Positions 44,120 to 53,302 of a DNA stretch of 64,000 nucleotides are shown one piece after another; the first letter of the stretch is position 1, and each line of letters begins with the position of its first letter. Both the position numbers and the translations under genes were made by a program. The notes under the pieces were generated by a model. The model made no database searches, had not been told where the DNA came from, and was given only the letters and a program-made list of their open reading frames with translations. Origin of the DNA: 66-474 sp035606235 (GTDB lineage Bacteria; Pseudomonadota; Gammaproteobacteria; Xanthomonadales; Rhodanobacteraceae); NCBI GenBank assembly GCA_035606235.1, contig DATNFU010000016.1, positions 1 through 64,000 on the forward strand. The letters are read 5' to 3'.

Positions 44120-45448
44120 TCAAGATATCGACACCTGGCCGGGCACGATCTCGACCCGCATGCCCGAGCCGTTCGCCTTCTCCGCAAAACCCGGAAAAGA
44201 AGTTGCCACATTGGCGCAATCGCGGATGCGCACCGGTTCGCGCGTGATCGCGCCGGCCACCGCGAATGCCATGGCGCAACGATGGTCGCCCTGTGCGTCG
44301 ACTTCGCCGCCTTGCAAGCCGCCGCCCTGGATGATTGCGCCATCCGCCGTTTCCTCGATCCGCGCGCCCAATGCGCGCAACCCTGAGGCCATCACCGCGA
44401 TGCGATCGGATTCCTTGACCCGCAGTTCCTGTGCGCCACGGATCATCGTCGTACCTTGCGCGCCGGTGGCGGCCACGAACAGGATCGGAAACTCGTCAAT
44501 CATGTCGGGCGCCACCAACGCCGGCATTTCGGTTGCCCGCAGCGGTGCCTGGCGGACCAGCAGATCGGCAATCGACTCGCCCCCGGATTCGCGCGGATTT
44601 TCCTCGATGATGTCCGCGCCCATCGCACGCAGCACGCGCAACAAGCCGGTGCGACGCGGGTTCAATCCGACGCCGCGCAGGCGCAACTCGCTTCCGGGAA
44701 TGAGCGTCGCCGCCACAATGAAAAATGCCGCGGAGGAAAAATCCGCCGGCACGGCCACCTCGGTCGCATGCAGCCTGCGGCCGCCGTCAAGTTTCACCCT
44801 GCCTGCCTCGAATTCGATCGGCCAGCCGAAAGCCGCCAGCATGCGTTCGGTGTAGTCGCGGGTTGGTTGCGGTTCGCGGATACAGGTCGCGCCGCGCGCG
44901 TACAGGCCGGCCAGCAGCAGCGCGGATTTCACCTGCGCGCTGGCAATCGGCACCGTGTATTCCATTCCGTGCAGTGGCCGGCCACGAATACGCAGTGGTG
45001 GCAGCTCCCCGGCTGCCGCTTCGATCCGCGCACCCATTATGCCCAGCGGTTCGGTGATCCGTCGCATCGGTCGTCGCGACAACGAGGCGTCACCGACCAG
45101 GGTGCAGTCGAAGGATTGCCCCGCAAACAATCCCGTGAGCAAGCGCATGGCCGTGCCGGAGTTTCCGCAATCGAGTACGCCGCCCGGCGCGCGCAATCCG
45201 TGCAGACCCGCGCCATGCACGATGCGTTCGCCCGGAGCGGGTGTTTCGATGCGCACACCGAGTTGCTCGAAGATGGCCGCACCGGCATGGGTGTCGGCGC
45301 CTTCCAGAAACCCGTGGATGCGCGAGCGGCCTTCCGCGATCGCCGCCAGCATGATCGCGCGGTGCGACACCGATTTGTCGCCGGGTATCTCGATCTCGCC
45401 GTGCAACGCGGATGCGGGAGCGCTGATCCAGTCGAGTCGCGCATTCAT
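44120..45448 (-). CDS. aroA: 3-phosphoshikimate 1-carboxyvinyltransferase (EPSP synthase)
   Basis: Sixth step of the shikimate pathway, joining PEP and shikimate-3-phosphate. The 442-residue protein has the family signatures GDKSVSHRAIMLAAIAEG near residue 23, LDCGNSGTAMRLLTGL near 95, and ELRVKESDRI in the C-terminal domain. The Gly in GNSGTAMR is followed by Thr-Ala-Met-Arg. The start overlaps the hisC stop by four bases. It feeds chorismate for aromatic amino acids. Confidence 0.97.
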   Translation of the reverse strand: MNARLDWISAPASALHGEIEIPGDKSVSHRAIMLAAIAEGRSRIHGFLEGADTHAGAAIFEQLGVRIETPAPGERIVHGAGLHGLRAPGGVLDCGNSGTAMRLLTGLFAGQSFDCTLVGDASLSRRPMRRITEPLGIMGARIEAAAGELPPLRIRGRPLHGMEYTVPIASAQVKSALLLAGLYARGATCIREPQPTRDYTERMLAAFGWPIEFEAGRVKLDGGRRLHATEVAVPADFSSAAFFIVAATLIPGSELRLRGVGLNPRRTGLLRVLRAMGADIIEENPRESGGESIADLLVRQAPLRATEMPALVAPDMIDEFPILFVAATGAQGTTMIRGAQELRVKESDRIAVMASGLRALGARIEETADGAIIQGGGLQGGEVDAQGDHRCAMAFAVAGAITREPVRIRDCANVATSFPGFAEKANGSGMRVEIVPGQVSIS

Positions 45449-46554
45449 GGCAGCGCAGCGAGCAGACGCTGGTTTTCCGAACGGCTACCGATGCTGATGC
45501 GCAGGGTACGCGGCAAGCCGTAACCGAGCATCGGCCGCACGATTACGCCGCGCTCGAACAAGTGGCGCTCCAGCTCATGTGCATCATCTTGCAGGTCGAG
45601 CAGCAGGAAGTTCGTTTGCGACGGCAGGCAACGATACCCGCGCGAGTCCAACTCGCCACGCAGCCATTCGCGTTCGCCGTTGTTGTAGGCACGCGAGCTC
45701 GCCAGATGTTCGCGATCGGCCAGTGCGGATTCCGCGCCGACCAGGCCGATACCGTTGACGTTGAAGGATTCACGCAGCCGCTCCAGCACCGCGATTACGC
45801 TCGGATGTGCAGCCAGATACCCGACGCGCAAACCGGCGAGTCCGTACGCCTTCGAAAACGTGCGGGTGACGACCAGGTTGGGATGCGCCTCGGCAAAACG
45901 CAGCGCGGTGGTGAGCCCCGGTGCATCCACGTATTCGTGATAGGCCTCGTCCACCACCACCAGTACGTCGCGCGGGATGCATGCGAGAAAATCCGCGAGC
46001 GCCGCGTCGTCGAACCAGGTGCCGGTCGGATTGTTGGGATTGGCCAGATACACGATGCGAGTATCCGGGCGAACCGCTTTCGCCATTGCGGCCAGATCGT
46101 GGCCGTACGGCGCGCGCGCGTCATCGCGCGGCAGCGCCGGCACGCAGATCGGTTGCGCGCCCGCGGCGGCCGTCGCGATCGGGAACACCGCGAAGCCAAA
46201 CTGCGAAAACACCACCGAATGCGCGGCATCGGCGAAACACTGCGCCAGCAACATCAGCAGTTCGTGCGAACCGTTGCCGAGTGCGATGCGCTCGACGCCC
46301 AGGCCGAGACGATCACCGAGAGCCGCCTTCAATCCCGCGCCGCGCGGATCGGGATAACGAAAGCTGTCGGCCAGCGCCGCGCGCATTGCCTCCAGCGCGC
46401 GCGGACTAGGCCCGCACGGGTTCTCATTGGATCCCAATTCCGCGATTTCGCGCCCGAACCTTCGGCGCAGCGCCGGCAGGTCGTGGCCGGGGTCGTAATT
46501 GCGCAGCCGCGCCAGCGGGGCATTGGCCAACTGCGTGGCATCGAACGCGCTCAT
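45445..46554 (-). CDS. hisC: Histidinol-phosphate aminotransferase family enzyme
   Basis: A PLP aminotransferase of 369 residues, fold type I, HisC-like: LGSNENPCGPSPRALEAM, ANPNNPTGT, VVVDEAYHEYV, and the PLP lysine in TRTFSKAYGLAGLRVGY. It sits between serA and aroA, where Pseudomonas and Xanthomonas relatives keep a HisC paralogue. In this context it may act on imidazole-acetol phosphate, on phenylpyruvate-type substrates, or on both. Nine bases separate it from serA and its end overlaps aroA by four, so they are one operon. Confidence 0.92.
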   Translation of the reverse strand: MSAFDATQLANAPLARLRNYDPGHDLPALRRRFGREIAELGSNENPCGPSPRALEAMRAALADSFRYPDPRGAGLKAALGDRLGLGVERIALGNGSHELLMLLAQCFADAAHSVVFSQFGFAVFPIATAAAGAQPICVPALPRDDARAPYGHDLAAMAKAVRPDTRIVYLANPNNPTGTWFDDAALADFLACIPRDVLVVVDEAYHEYVDAPGLTTALRFAEAHPNLVVTRTFSKAYGLAGLRVGYLAAHPSVIAVLERLRESFNVNGIGLVGAESALADREHLASSRAYNNGEREWLRGELDSRGYRCLPSQTNFLLLDLQDDAHELERHLFERGVIVRPMLGYGLPRTLRISIGSRSENQRLLAALP

Positions 46555-46563
46555 GACCCCGAC

Positions 46564-47736
46564 TCAATCGCCCGCCGCGATCACGCGCACGGAAAGGATG
46601 CCTTCGATGCCGGTGATCGTCGCCACCAGCGATTCCGGCACCACCGCATCCACATCAATCAGGTTGTAGGCAAGCTCGCCGCGCGACGCGTTGTGCATCT
46701 GCGCGATGTTCAACCCGGCCTCGCCCAGCACATGCGAAAGCTGACCGATCATGTTGGGGCGGTTGGCATTGGCCACGCACACGCGCGCGTGGCCGGCGCG
46801 CGCCATGCGCGTGTTGGGAAAATTGACCGCGTGCTGCACGTTGCCGTTTTCCAGGAATTCGCGCAGCTGGTCGGCGACCATCACCGCGCAGTTCTCCTCG
46901 GCTTCCGCGGTGGATGCGCCCAGGTGCGGCAACGCAATCACCCGTGCATGGCCCATCAATTCCGCTACCGGAAAATCGCTGACGTACCGACCAAGCCTGC
47001 CGTCGTCCAGGCCCGCGCGCACCGCGGCGGCATCGATGACACCCTCGCGCGCAAAGTTCAGCAGCACCAGTCCGCGTTTGGCCGCCGCTATCGCCCCGGC
47101 GCCAAACAAGCCGCGGGTCGCTTCCATCAGCGGCACGTGGATCGAGACGTAATCCGATGATGCATACAATTCATCCAGCGAAGCCGCGCGCTGTACGCTG
47201 GAAGACAGCTGCCACGCGCCTTCCACGGTCATGTGCGGATCGTGGCCGATCACGCGCATCCCCAGGGCGAACGCAGCATTCGCGACGCGCACGCCGATTG
47301 CGCCGAGACCCACCACTCCCAATGTCTTGCCGGCGAGCTCGGAACCCGCGAAGCGCTTTTTCTCCGCTTCCATGCGAGCGTGCGCGCCGCTTTCATCGCC
47401 GAGCGATTGCGCGAATGCGAGCGCATCGGGCAGATTGCGCGCGGCCAGCAACATGCCGGCGATCACCAGTTCCTTGACCGCATTGGCATTGGCGCCGGGC
47501 GCGTTGAACACCGGCACGCCGCGCTTGGACAATTCGACAACGGGAATGTTGTTGGTACCGGCGCCGGCGCGCGCCACCGCCAACACGCTGGCGGAGATGG
47601 CACGCGCATGCAGATCCGCGCTGCGCAGCAGGATCGCATCGGGATCGGCGATGTCGTTGCCGGTCGCGTAGGTGCTTTTCGGGAGGCGTTCCAGACCGCT
47701 GGCGGCGATGTTGTTGAGTGTCAGGATTTTGAACAT
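46564..47736 (-). CDS. serA: D-3-phosphoglycerate dehydrogenase
   Basis: First step of serine synthesis, oxidising 3-phosphoglycerate with NAD. A protein of 390 residues: GTNNIPV substrate loop, NAD site GVVGLGAIGVRVANAA, the catalytic Arg in LNFAREGVID, the His in LPHLGASTAEAEEN, and an ACT domain at the end (HARVCVANANRPNMIGQL). ACT domains bind amino acids, usually serine as feedback inhibitor. The start MFKILTLNNI is the family start. Placed between serC and hisC, where pheA often lies in other gammaproteobacteria. Confidence 0.92.
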   Translation of the reverse strand: MFKILTLNNIAASGLERLPKSTYATGNDIADPDAILLRSADLHARAISASVLAVARAGAGTNNIPVVELSKRGVPVFNAPGANANAVKELVIAGMLLAARNLPDALAFAQSLGDESGAHARMEAEKKRFAGSELAGKTLGVVGLGAIGVRVANAAFALGMRVIGHDPHMTVEGAWQLSSSVQRAASLDELYASSDYVSIHVPLMEATRGLFGAGAIAAAKRGLVLLNFAREGVIDAAAVRAGLDDGRLGRYVSDFPVAELMGHARVIALPHLGASTAEAEENCAVMVADQLREFLENGNVQHAVNFPNTRMARAGHARVCVANANRPNMIGQLSHVLGEAGLNIAQMHNASRGELAYNLIDVDAVVPESLVATITGIEGILSVRVIAAGD

Positions 47737-48096
47737 TGGTGCAAGTAATCTCCGATTACCAAAAGTGCAGGCCATGGATGGCCGCGTTGAGTGAGCTTCA
47801 GCGCCGTCGCATGACGCCGAGCACCGCAGCGCCAAGCGGGAGCAAGGCGCGACTGTTTGAGCACACGGACGTGTGAGTTCGCGCCGGCCCGCTTGGCGCA
47901 AGATGCGCAGGGAAGTCGAGACAACACGATGTTGTCTCGACCGTCGTGCCGAGCGCAATGGTTTTGGCTACTTTTGCCGAAACAAAAGTAGCCCGCGAGC
48001 GGCAGCGAGCGGAATCAAGGCAATCTTGCGAAGGAGCAAGATGGAAATGGATTCCGGCCTTCGCCGGGAGGACGGCAAGCGGCAAGGCGATTGTCA
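47737..48096. repeat. 360-bp intergenic region with a composite hairpin repeat element
   Basis: This gap between serC and serA has no gene and consists of an ordered row of hairpins. GGCCAT-GG-ATGGCC lies at 47770-47783. A nested stem has outer arms GCGCCAAGCGGG (47829-47840) and CCCGCTTGGCGC (47888-47899), with GGCGCGA/TCGCGCC and CACACG/CGTGTG inside. A 12-bp perfect arm pair, GTCGAGACAACA/TGTTGTCTCGAC, lies at 47915-47941, and GGCTACTTTTG/CAAAAGTAGCC at 47966-47993. ATCTTGC/GCAAGAT follows at 48023-48042, and a REP-like CCGGC-CTTC-GCCGG ends it at 48054-48067. The GACTGTTTGAG word in the first nested stem recalls a widely scattered intergenic repeat of beta- and gammaproteobacteria. Confidence 0.8.
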
Positions 48097-49182
48097 TCAG
48101 CCATGCCGCTGCGCAAAGTCAGCCATGAATCCGGTGAGCGCACGCACGCCTTCAATCGGCATCGCGTTGTACAGCGACGCGCGCATCCCGCCGACCGCCC
48201 GATGCCCCTTCAGCGCCAACAGACCGGCGGCCTCTGCGTCCTTCAGGAAGGCCGCATCCAGCGCCGCATCGTGCAGCACGAAGGGTACGTTCATGCGCGA
48301 GCGCGCGAACGGTTCGACCGGATTGCGGTAATAACCGTTCGAACCATCGATCGCGGCGTACAGCGTTTCGGCCTTCTCGCGATTGCGCTGTTCCATCGCG
48401 ACCAAACCGCCCTGCTCCCGCAGCCACTGGAAAGTAAGCCCGGCCAGATACCAGCCCCAGGTGTTGGGTGTGTTGAGCATCGAATTCTGTGCCGCGTGTT
48501 CGGCGTAACGGAAGATCTTCGGCAACGGCCGCGGATTGCGCGCCAGCAAATCTTCGCGCGCGATCATCACCACCAGGCCCGAAGGCCCGATGTTCTTCTG
48601 CGCTCCGGCGTAGATCATGCCAAACCGCGACACCTCCACCGGGCGAGACAGGATGTCCGAAGACATGTCCGCGATTAGCGGCACATCGCCGACATCCGGA
48701 ATGGAATGGAACTCCACGCCATGGATTGTTTCATTGGGTGTGTAGTGCACGTAGGCGGCATTCGGGTCGAGCTGCCATTGCGCACGGGCTGGAATCGTCG
48801 TGAAATTGGAGGTTGCAGAGCTGGCCGCCGCGTGCGGCTTTGCGTATACGGATGCTTCCTTCAGCGCTTTCTCGCTCCAGTGCCCGGTGATGATGTAATC
48901 CGCGCGCTGGCCGTCAGCGCACAAATTCATCGGGATTTGCGCGAAGTGCTGGGTGGCCCCGCCCTGCAGGAACAGCACCTTGTAATCGCCCGGCACATTC
49001 AGCAGTTCGCGCAAATCTTCCTCGGCGCGCGCGGCCATTGCTTCGAACGCCTTGCCGCGATGGCTTACTTCCATCACCGAGGCGCGCGCGCCGTTCCACT
49101 CAAGCAGTCCTTCCTGTGCGCGGCGCAATACCGCTTCCGGCAACGCCGCGGGACCGGCGCTGAAATTCCAACCACGAGTCAT
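48097..49182 (-). CDS. serC: Phosphoserine aminotransferase
   Basis: Converts 3-phosphohydroxypyruvate to phosphoserine (and acts in vitamin B6 synthesis). A protein of 361 residues: WNFSAGPAALPEAVL at the start, LFLQGGATQHFAQIPMNL, and the PLP lysine in YAGAQKNIGPSGLVV, with NTPNTWGWY near the end. The ATG at 49182 is preceded by GAGGG. It heads the serC-serA-hisC-aroA-cmk-rpsA series; the composite repeat lies between it and serA. Confidence 0.96.
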   Translation of the reverse strand: MTRGWNFSAGPAALPEAVLRRAQEGLLEWNGARASVMEVSHRGKAFEAMAARAEEDLRELLNVPGDYKVLFLQGGATQHFAQIPMNLCADGQRADYIITGHWSEKALKEASVYAKPHAAASSATSNFTTIPARAQWQLDPNAAYVHYTPNETIHGVEFHSIPDVGDVPLIADMSSDILSRPVEVSRFGMIYAGAQKNIGPSGLVVMIAREDLLARNPRPLPKIFRYAEHAAQNSMLNTPNTWGWYLAGLTFQWLREQGGLVAMEQRNREKAETLYAAIDGSNGYYRNPVEPFARSRMNVPFVLHDAALDAAFLKDAEAAGLLALKGHRAVGGMRASLYNAMPIEGVRALTGFMADFAQRHG

Positions 49183-49364
49183 AAGACACTTGCCCTCTGA
49201 AGAAATTGATCGCTGCAACCCAAATCGGATACTGACACAAGCCCTACGGACCCTGCTCGGCTTGCCAAGCGAGAAACGCACACGGATCAGGCCGGATTGA
49301 AACTCGCGCAACCGGCTTCCATCCCTGCCGGGAGCGCTTCACCCCATTTCGCGCGGGCAGCCCT

Positions 49365-50126
49365 TCAATGTTTCCACCACAACAGCGCCGCAATGATCAC
49401 CGCGAGCAATGCGGCGGTGCCCAGTAGCCACCACAATTCCGCGATCGAGCGCCGCGGCTCGATCGCAATCGGCGCCTGCGGCGGCTCGGGTGTTTCCTGC
49501 GCGGCGGCGCTCGCCGCCTGCAAGCCCGGCGCTTCAACCACGAAGCGGTGCTCGCCCAGAATCAATTGATCACCCGATTGGAGCAGTGCGCGTTTGAGTC
49601 GAACACCGTTGACGAGTACCTGTGCATCACCGGCATCGAAGCGCACGCCCGTTTGGTGCAACTGCAACTCGCATTGGGGCACGCCCGCCAGCACGAACCC
49701 GCGCCCGCCCAGCACCAGTCGACCCTCGATCGGCAGCAATCGCCCCGACCATGCCCCCGATACCGCGCGCAACGCGGCAAACCCCGGGCGCGGCGCGGCA
49801 TCGCCGGGCAGCGGCTTGGATGCTCCGCAATCATGGTCGGCCGGATTGTCCGGCAGCAGCGCGAGCTTGCATCCGCCGACGCTCAGGATATCCCCGAAGC
49901 GCAGCAACGCGCGCTCGCGCACCGGCCTTGCGTTCACGTAGATGTGCGATGCGCCCGGCAACACTTCCAGCACCAGGCCGCGGCGGTCTTCCGCAATCGT
50001 CAGATGCCGTTGCGCGACGCCCGCCCCGCTCAATGCCAGATCATTTTCGGCCGCGCAGCCGATGCGCACGCGCGCACCGGCGCTGCGGAAGGGTTCGCGG
50101 GCAGCATTGACGAATCCGATGCGCAT
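49365..50126 (-). CDS. FHA-domain membrane protein
   Basis: A protein of 253 residues with two forkhead-associated-like beta regions: one at about 16-90 (VRIGCAAENDLALSGAGVAQRHL) and one at about 130-205 (LVLGGRGFVLAGVPQCELQL, ending GDQLILGEHRFVVE). One membrane helix follows at the C-terminus (LWWLLGTAALLAVIIAALLWW). FHA domains bind phosphothreonine peptides; the Arg and Ser typical of the first loop are partly kept (RIG, and RHL in place of SRHH). No kinase or secretion genes are adjacent, so its partner is unknown. It is divergent from the PHA-system gene. Confidence 0.7.
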   Translation of the reverse strand: MRIGFVNAAREPFRSAGARVRIGCAAENDLALSGAGVAQRHLTIAEDRRGLVLEVLPGASHIYVNARPVRERALLRFGDILSVGGCKLALLPDNPADHDCGASKPLPGDAAPRPGFAALRAVSGAWSGRLLPIEGRLVLGGRGFVLAGVPQCELQLHQTGVRFDAGDAQVLVNGVRLKRALLQSGDQLILGEHRFVVEAPGLQAASAAAQETPEPPQAPIAIEPRRSIAELWWLLGTAALLAVIIAALLWWKH

Positions 50127-50187
50127 GAACTGTCCGTGCAGAGCGGGCGCACTGTAACATGGCCTCGGCGGCATATCGGAACAGGGC

Positions 50188-50463
50188 ATGGCGACCATCG
50201 ACATAACCCGGCGACACAATCTCGGCCGCGAACGCGCGCGCGAAATCGTCGAACGGATTGCCGCCGGAATGGTGCGCAAGTATTCGGTCGAGAGTAGTTG
50301 GGAAGGCGACACCCTGCACATCCGACGCAGCGGCGTGGAGGGACGGATCGAAGTCGGCGAGGACAGCGTGCGCATGCGCGCGCAACTCGGTCTGATGGCC
50401 GGCATGCTCAAGGGCACGATCGAGCAGGAGGTACAGCATCAGTTCGATCAGCACTTTGGGTAA
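50188..50463 (+). CDS. Polyhydroxyalkanoic acid system (PHA_gran_rgn) family protein
   Basis: A 91-residue protein of the family often named polyhydroxyalkanoic acid system protein: IDITRRHNLGRERAREIVERIA at the start and GEDSVRMRAQLGLMAGMLKGTIEQEVQ near the end. Function is uncertain; some relatives lie near PHA synthesis genes, but none is nearby here. It is divergent from the FHA gene (61 bp) and about 175 bp upstream of infA. Confidence 0.8.
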   Translation: MATIDITRRHNLGRERAREIVERIAAGMVRKYSVESSWEGDTLHIRRSGVEGRIEVGEDSVRMRAQLGLMAGMLKGTIEQEVQHQFDQHFG

Positions 50464-50638
50464 GTGAGCGGCCTCGCGAAATGTGTGGGGCCGCCCCCAC
50501 GTCGGCGAAAGCGGCCACAGGCCGTCGGGCAGAACCGATTCCCGGGCGACTGCTTGCTGATGCTTTCGCGCTTCCGGCGTCCGTGGCACAATGCGCGGCT
50601 TGCGCGGCAACCCTGCCGCCCGTTCACTGCCGGGGCAC

Positions 50639-50857
50639 ATGGCCAAAGACGACGTAATCGAGATGGAGGGCACGGTGCTGGAAACCCTGCCTAATACCAT
50701 GTTCCGCGTGCAGCTCGAAAACGGCCACGTGGTCATCGCGCACATCTCCGGCCGCATGCGCAAGCACTACATCCGCATCCTGACCGGCGACAAGGTCAAG
50801 GTCGAGATGACACCGTACGATCTGACCAAGGGGCGGATCACGTACCGGTCGAAATGA
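50639..50857 (+). CDS. infA: Translation initiation factor IF-1
   Basis: A 72-residue OB-fold protein that binds the 30S A site during initiation. It has the universal sequence MAKDDVIEMEGTVLETLPNT, then FRVQLENGHVVIAHISGRMR, and the end LTKGRITYRSK. The ATG at 50639 follows GGGG about 5 bases upstream. A strong rho-independent terminator follows and is shared with clpA, which converges on infA. Confidence 0.98.
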   Translation: MAKDDVIEMEGTVLETLPNTMFRVQLENGHVVIAHISGRMRKHYIRILTGDKVKVEMTPYDLTKGRITYRSK

Positions 50858-50895
50858 TCGCAGGGCGGGTCTTGACCCTCCGTCAGGCATCCCGC

Positions 50896-50913
50896 GGCGG
50901 GTTGAAACCCGCC
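50896..50913. repeat. Palindrome GGCGGGT-TGAA-ACCCGCC
   Basis: Perfect 7-bp arms around TGAA, between infA and its terminator. It belongs with the palindrome at 16535-16550. Confidence 0.65.
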
Positions 50914-50917
50914 CTAC

Positions 50918-50946
50918 AAAAACGGCGGCCGCTGGCCGCCGTTTTT
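50918..50946. terminator. Bidirectional rho-independent terminator between infA and clpA
   Basis: AAAAACGGCGGCC and GGCCGCCGTTTTT form a perfect 13-bp stem around GCT, with T-runs on either strand. It serves infA on the plus strand and clpA on the minus strand. Confidence 0.92.
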
Positions 50947-50975
50947 CGTTTGCCGGATGGCAATGGAGCGAGCGG

Positions 50976-53243
50976 CTATTCCACCACAGCGGGAAGCTTT
51001 TCGGCTTCCTCGGTTTCGACCGCAAGCTCGCCGTCCTTGACGCTCAGGTTGACCTTGCCGCCTTCGGCGAGTTTGCCGAACAGCAGCTCGTCGGCCAGCG
51101 CGCGCTTGATCTTGTCCTGGATTACCCGCGCCATCGGCCGCGCACCCATATGCGGATCGAAACCGTGCTCGGCCAGCCAACGCCGCGCGTCGGGATCCAC
51201 GTTGAGATTGACGCGCTTCTCCTGCAACTGCGCTTCCAGCTCGATCAGGAACTTGTCCACCACGCGCAGGATGTGTTCGAAATCCAGCGCCTTGAATTCC
51301 ACGATCGCGTCGAGGCGGTTGCGGAATTCCGGCGTGAACGCGCGGCGGAGGGTTTCCATCGCATCGGTCGCGTGGTTCTGTTCCACGAAACCGATCGTGC
51401 GCCGCGCAGCCTGCTGCGCGCCGGCATTGGTGGTCATCACCAGGATCGCGTTCTTGAAGTTCGCCTCGCGGCCATTGGTGTCGGTCAGCGCGCCGTGATC
51501 CATCACCTGCAGCAGCACGTTGAACACATCCGGGTGGGCCTTCTCGATTTCGTCCAGCAGCAACACGCAGTGCGGATGCTTGACCACCGCGTCGGTGAGC
51601 AGGCCGCCCTGATCGAAGCCGACGTAGCCCGGAGGCGCGCCGATCAGGCGCGAAACCGAATGCGCTTCCATGTATTCGGACATGTCGAAGCGGATCAACT
51701 CGATGCCCAGCTGCATCGCCAGTTGCCGTGTGACTTCGGTCTTGCCGACGCCCGTGGGGCCGGCGAACAGGAAGCAGCCGATCGGCTTGGCGGGATCGCC
51801 CAGTCCCGAGCGCGCCATCTTGATCGCGCTCGACAGGGTGTCGATCGCGGCATCCTGGCCGAAGATCACCATCTTCAGATTGCGGTCGATATTGCGCAGC
51901 ACGTCGCGGTCGGAAGCCGAGACCTGCTTCTGCGGAATGCGCGCCATGCGCGCCACGATGAACTCGATTTCATTGACGTCGACGGTAGTCTTGCGCTCTT
52001 CCTCCGGCATCAGGCGCTGACGGGCACCGGCCTCGTCGATCACGTCGATCGCCTTGTCCGGCAGCAGCCGGTCGGGAATGTGCTTCACCGACAAATCCAC
52101 CGCCGCTTTCAGCGCCGCGCCGGTGTAGCTGACGTGATGATGTTCCTCGAAGCGCGACTTCAGACCTTCCAGGATCGCCACGCTGTCGGCAACGCTGGGC
52201 TCGACGATGTCGATTTTCTGGAAGCGTCGCGCCAGCGCCCGATCCTTCTCGAACACGCCACGGAATTCCTGGAACGTGGTCGAACCGATGCAGCGCAACT
52301 CGCCCGAGGCCAGCATCGGCTTGATCAGGTTGGATGCATCCATGGTGCCGCCCGAAGCGGAACCCGCACCGATGATGGTGTGGATTTCGTCGATGAACAG
52401 GATCGCGTGCGGATCTTTTTTCAGTTGCGCGATCACCGCCTTCAGGCGCTTCTCGAAATCGCCACGGTATTTGGTGCCGGCGACCAGCGCGCCGAGATCC
52501 AGCGCCCACACGGTGCACTCTTCCAGCACCTCAGGCACCTCGCCTTCGACGATGCGCTTGGCCAGGCCTTCCGCGAGTGCGGTCTTGCCCACGCCGGCTT
52601 CGCCGACATAGAGCGGATTATTCTTGCGCCGACGGCACAACACCTGGATGGTGCGCTCGATCTCCTCGGTGCGACCGATCAGCGGATCGATTTTGCCCTG
52701 CCGCGCAAGATCATTGAGGTTGTTGGCGTACTCGGTGAGCGCGTTGCCTTTGGCCTCGCCGCCCTCCTCGCCTTCGCGTTCGGTCGCGGCGGGCTCGGCC
52801 GCGTCGTGGCCGATCTTGGCAATGCCGTGCGACACGTAGTTGACGACGTCCAGCCGCGTCACTTCCTGCTGGTGCAGGAAGAACACCGCATGTGAATCTT
52901 TTTCACCGAAGATCGCGACCAGCACGTTGGCGCCGGTGACTTCCTTCCGCCCCGATGACTGTACGTGATACACCGCGCGCTGCAGCACGCGCTGGAAACC
53001 GAGCGTGGGCTGGGTATCGCGCTCGTCGCCGGTCGGCAGCACCGGCACGGTTTCGGCGATGATCGAGCGCAGATCCTTGCCCAGCTTGTCGACATCGGCG
53101 CCACAGCCGCGCAGTACCGCCGCGGCGGTAGGATTTTCCAGCAACGCCAGCAGCAGGTGTTCCACCGTCATGAATTCATGACGCTGCTCGCGCGCTTCCT
53201 TGTAGCACTGGCCGATGGTGAACTCGAGATCTTTGCTGAACAT
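50976..53243 (-). CDS. clpA: ATP-dependent Clp protease ATP-binding subunit ClpA
   Basis: The AAA+ unfoldase that feeds substrates to ClpP. A protein of 755 residues: Clp N domain (about 1-140), first AAA module with Walker A GEAGVGKTAL and Walker B ILFIDEIH, and second AAA module with GPTGVGKTEV, LLLDEIEKAHPDV and sensor residues. The IGF loop that docks to ClpP is present (RRTIGFVEQ). Two neighbouring ATGs exist; the second is chosen because GAGAG is spaced better from it. clpS, its adaptor gene, lies 59 bp upstream on the same strand. Confidence 0.96.
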   Translation of the reverse strand: MFSKDLEFTIGQCYKEAREQRHEFMTVEHLLLALLENPTAAAVLRGCGADVDKLGKDLRSIIAETVPVLPTGDERDTQPTLGFQRVLQRAVYHVQSSGRKEVTGANVLVAIFGEKDSHAVFFLHQQEVTRLDVVNYVSHGIAKIGHDAAEPAATEREGEEGGEAKGNALTEYANNLNDLARQGKIDPLIGRTEEIERTIQVLCRRRKNNPLYVGEAGVGKTALAEGLAKRIVEGEVPEVLEECTVWALDLGALVAGTKYRGDFEKRLKAVIAQLKKDPHAILFIDEIHTIIGAGSASGGTMDASNLIKPMLASGELRCIGSTTFQEFRGVFEKDRALARRFQKIDIVEPSVADSVAILEGLKSRFEEHHHVSYTGAALKAAVDLSVKHIPDRLLPDKAIDVIDEAGARQRLMPEEERKTTVDVNEIEFIVARMARIPQKQVSASDRDVLRNIDRNLKMVIFGQDAAIDTLSSAIKMARSGLGDPAKPIGCFLFAGPTGVGKTEVTRQLAMQLGIELIRFDMSEYMEAHSVSRLIGAPPGYVGFDQGGLLTDAVVKHPHCVLLLDEIEKAHPDVFNVLLQVMDHGALTDTNGREANFKNAILVMTTNAGAQQAARRTIGFVEQNHATDAMETLRRAFTPEFRNRLDAIVEFKALDFEHILRVVDKFLIELEAQLQEKRVNLNVDPDARRWLAEHGFDPHMGARPMARVIQDKIKRALADELLFGKLAEGGKVNLSVKDGELAVETEEAEKLPAVVE

Positions 53244-53302
53244 CATTCTCTCACTTCAAAGCGATTCGGGATGTTTCCCGTGTGGCTTCGATATGGGGAT
53301 GG

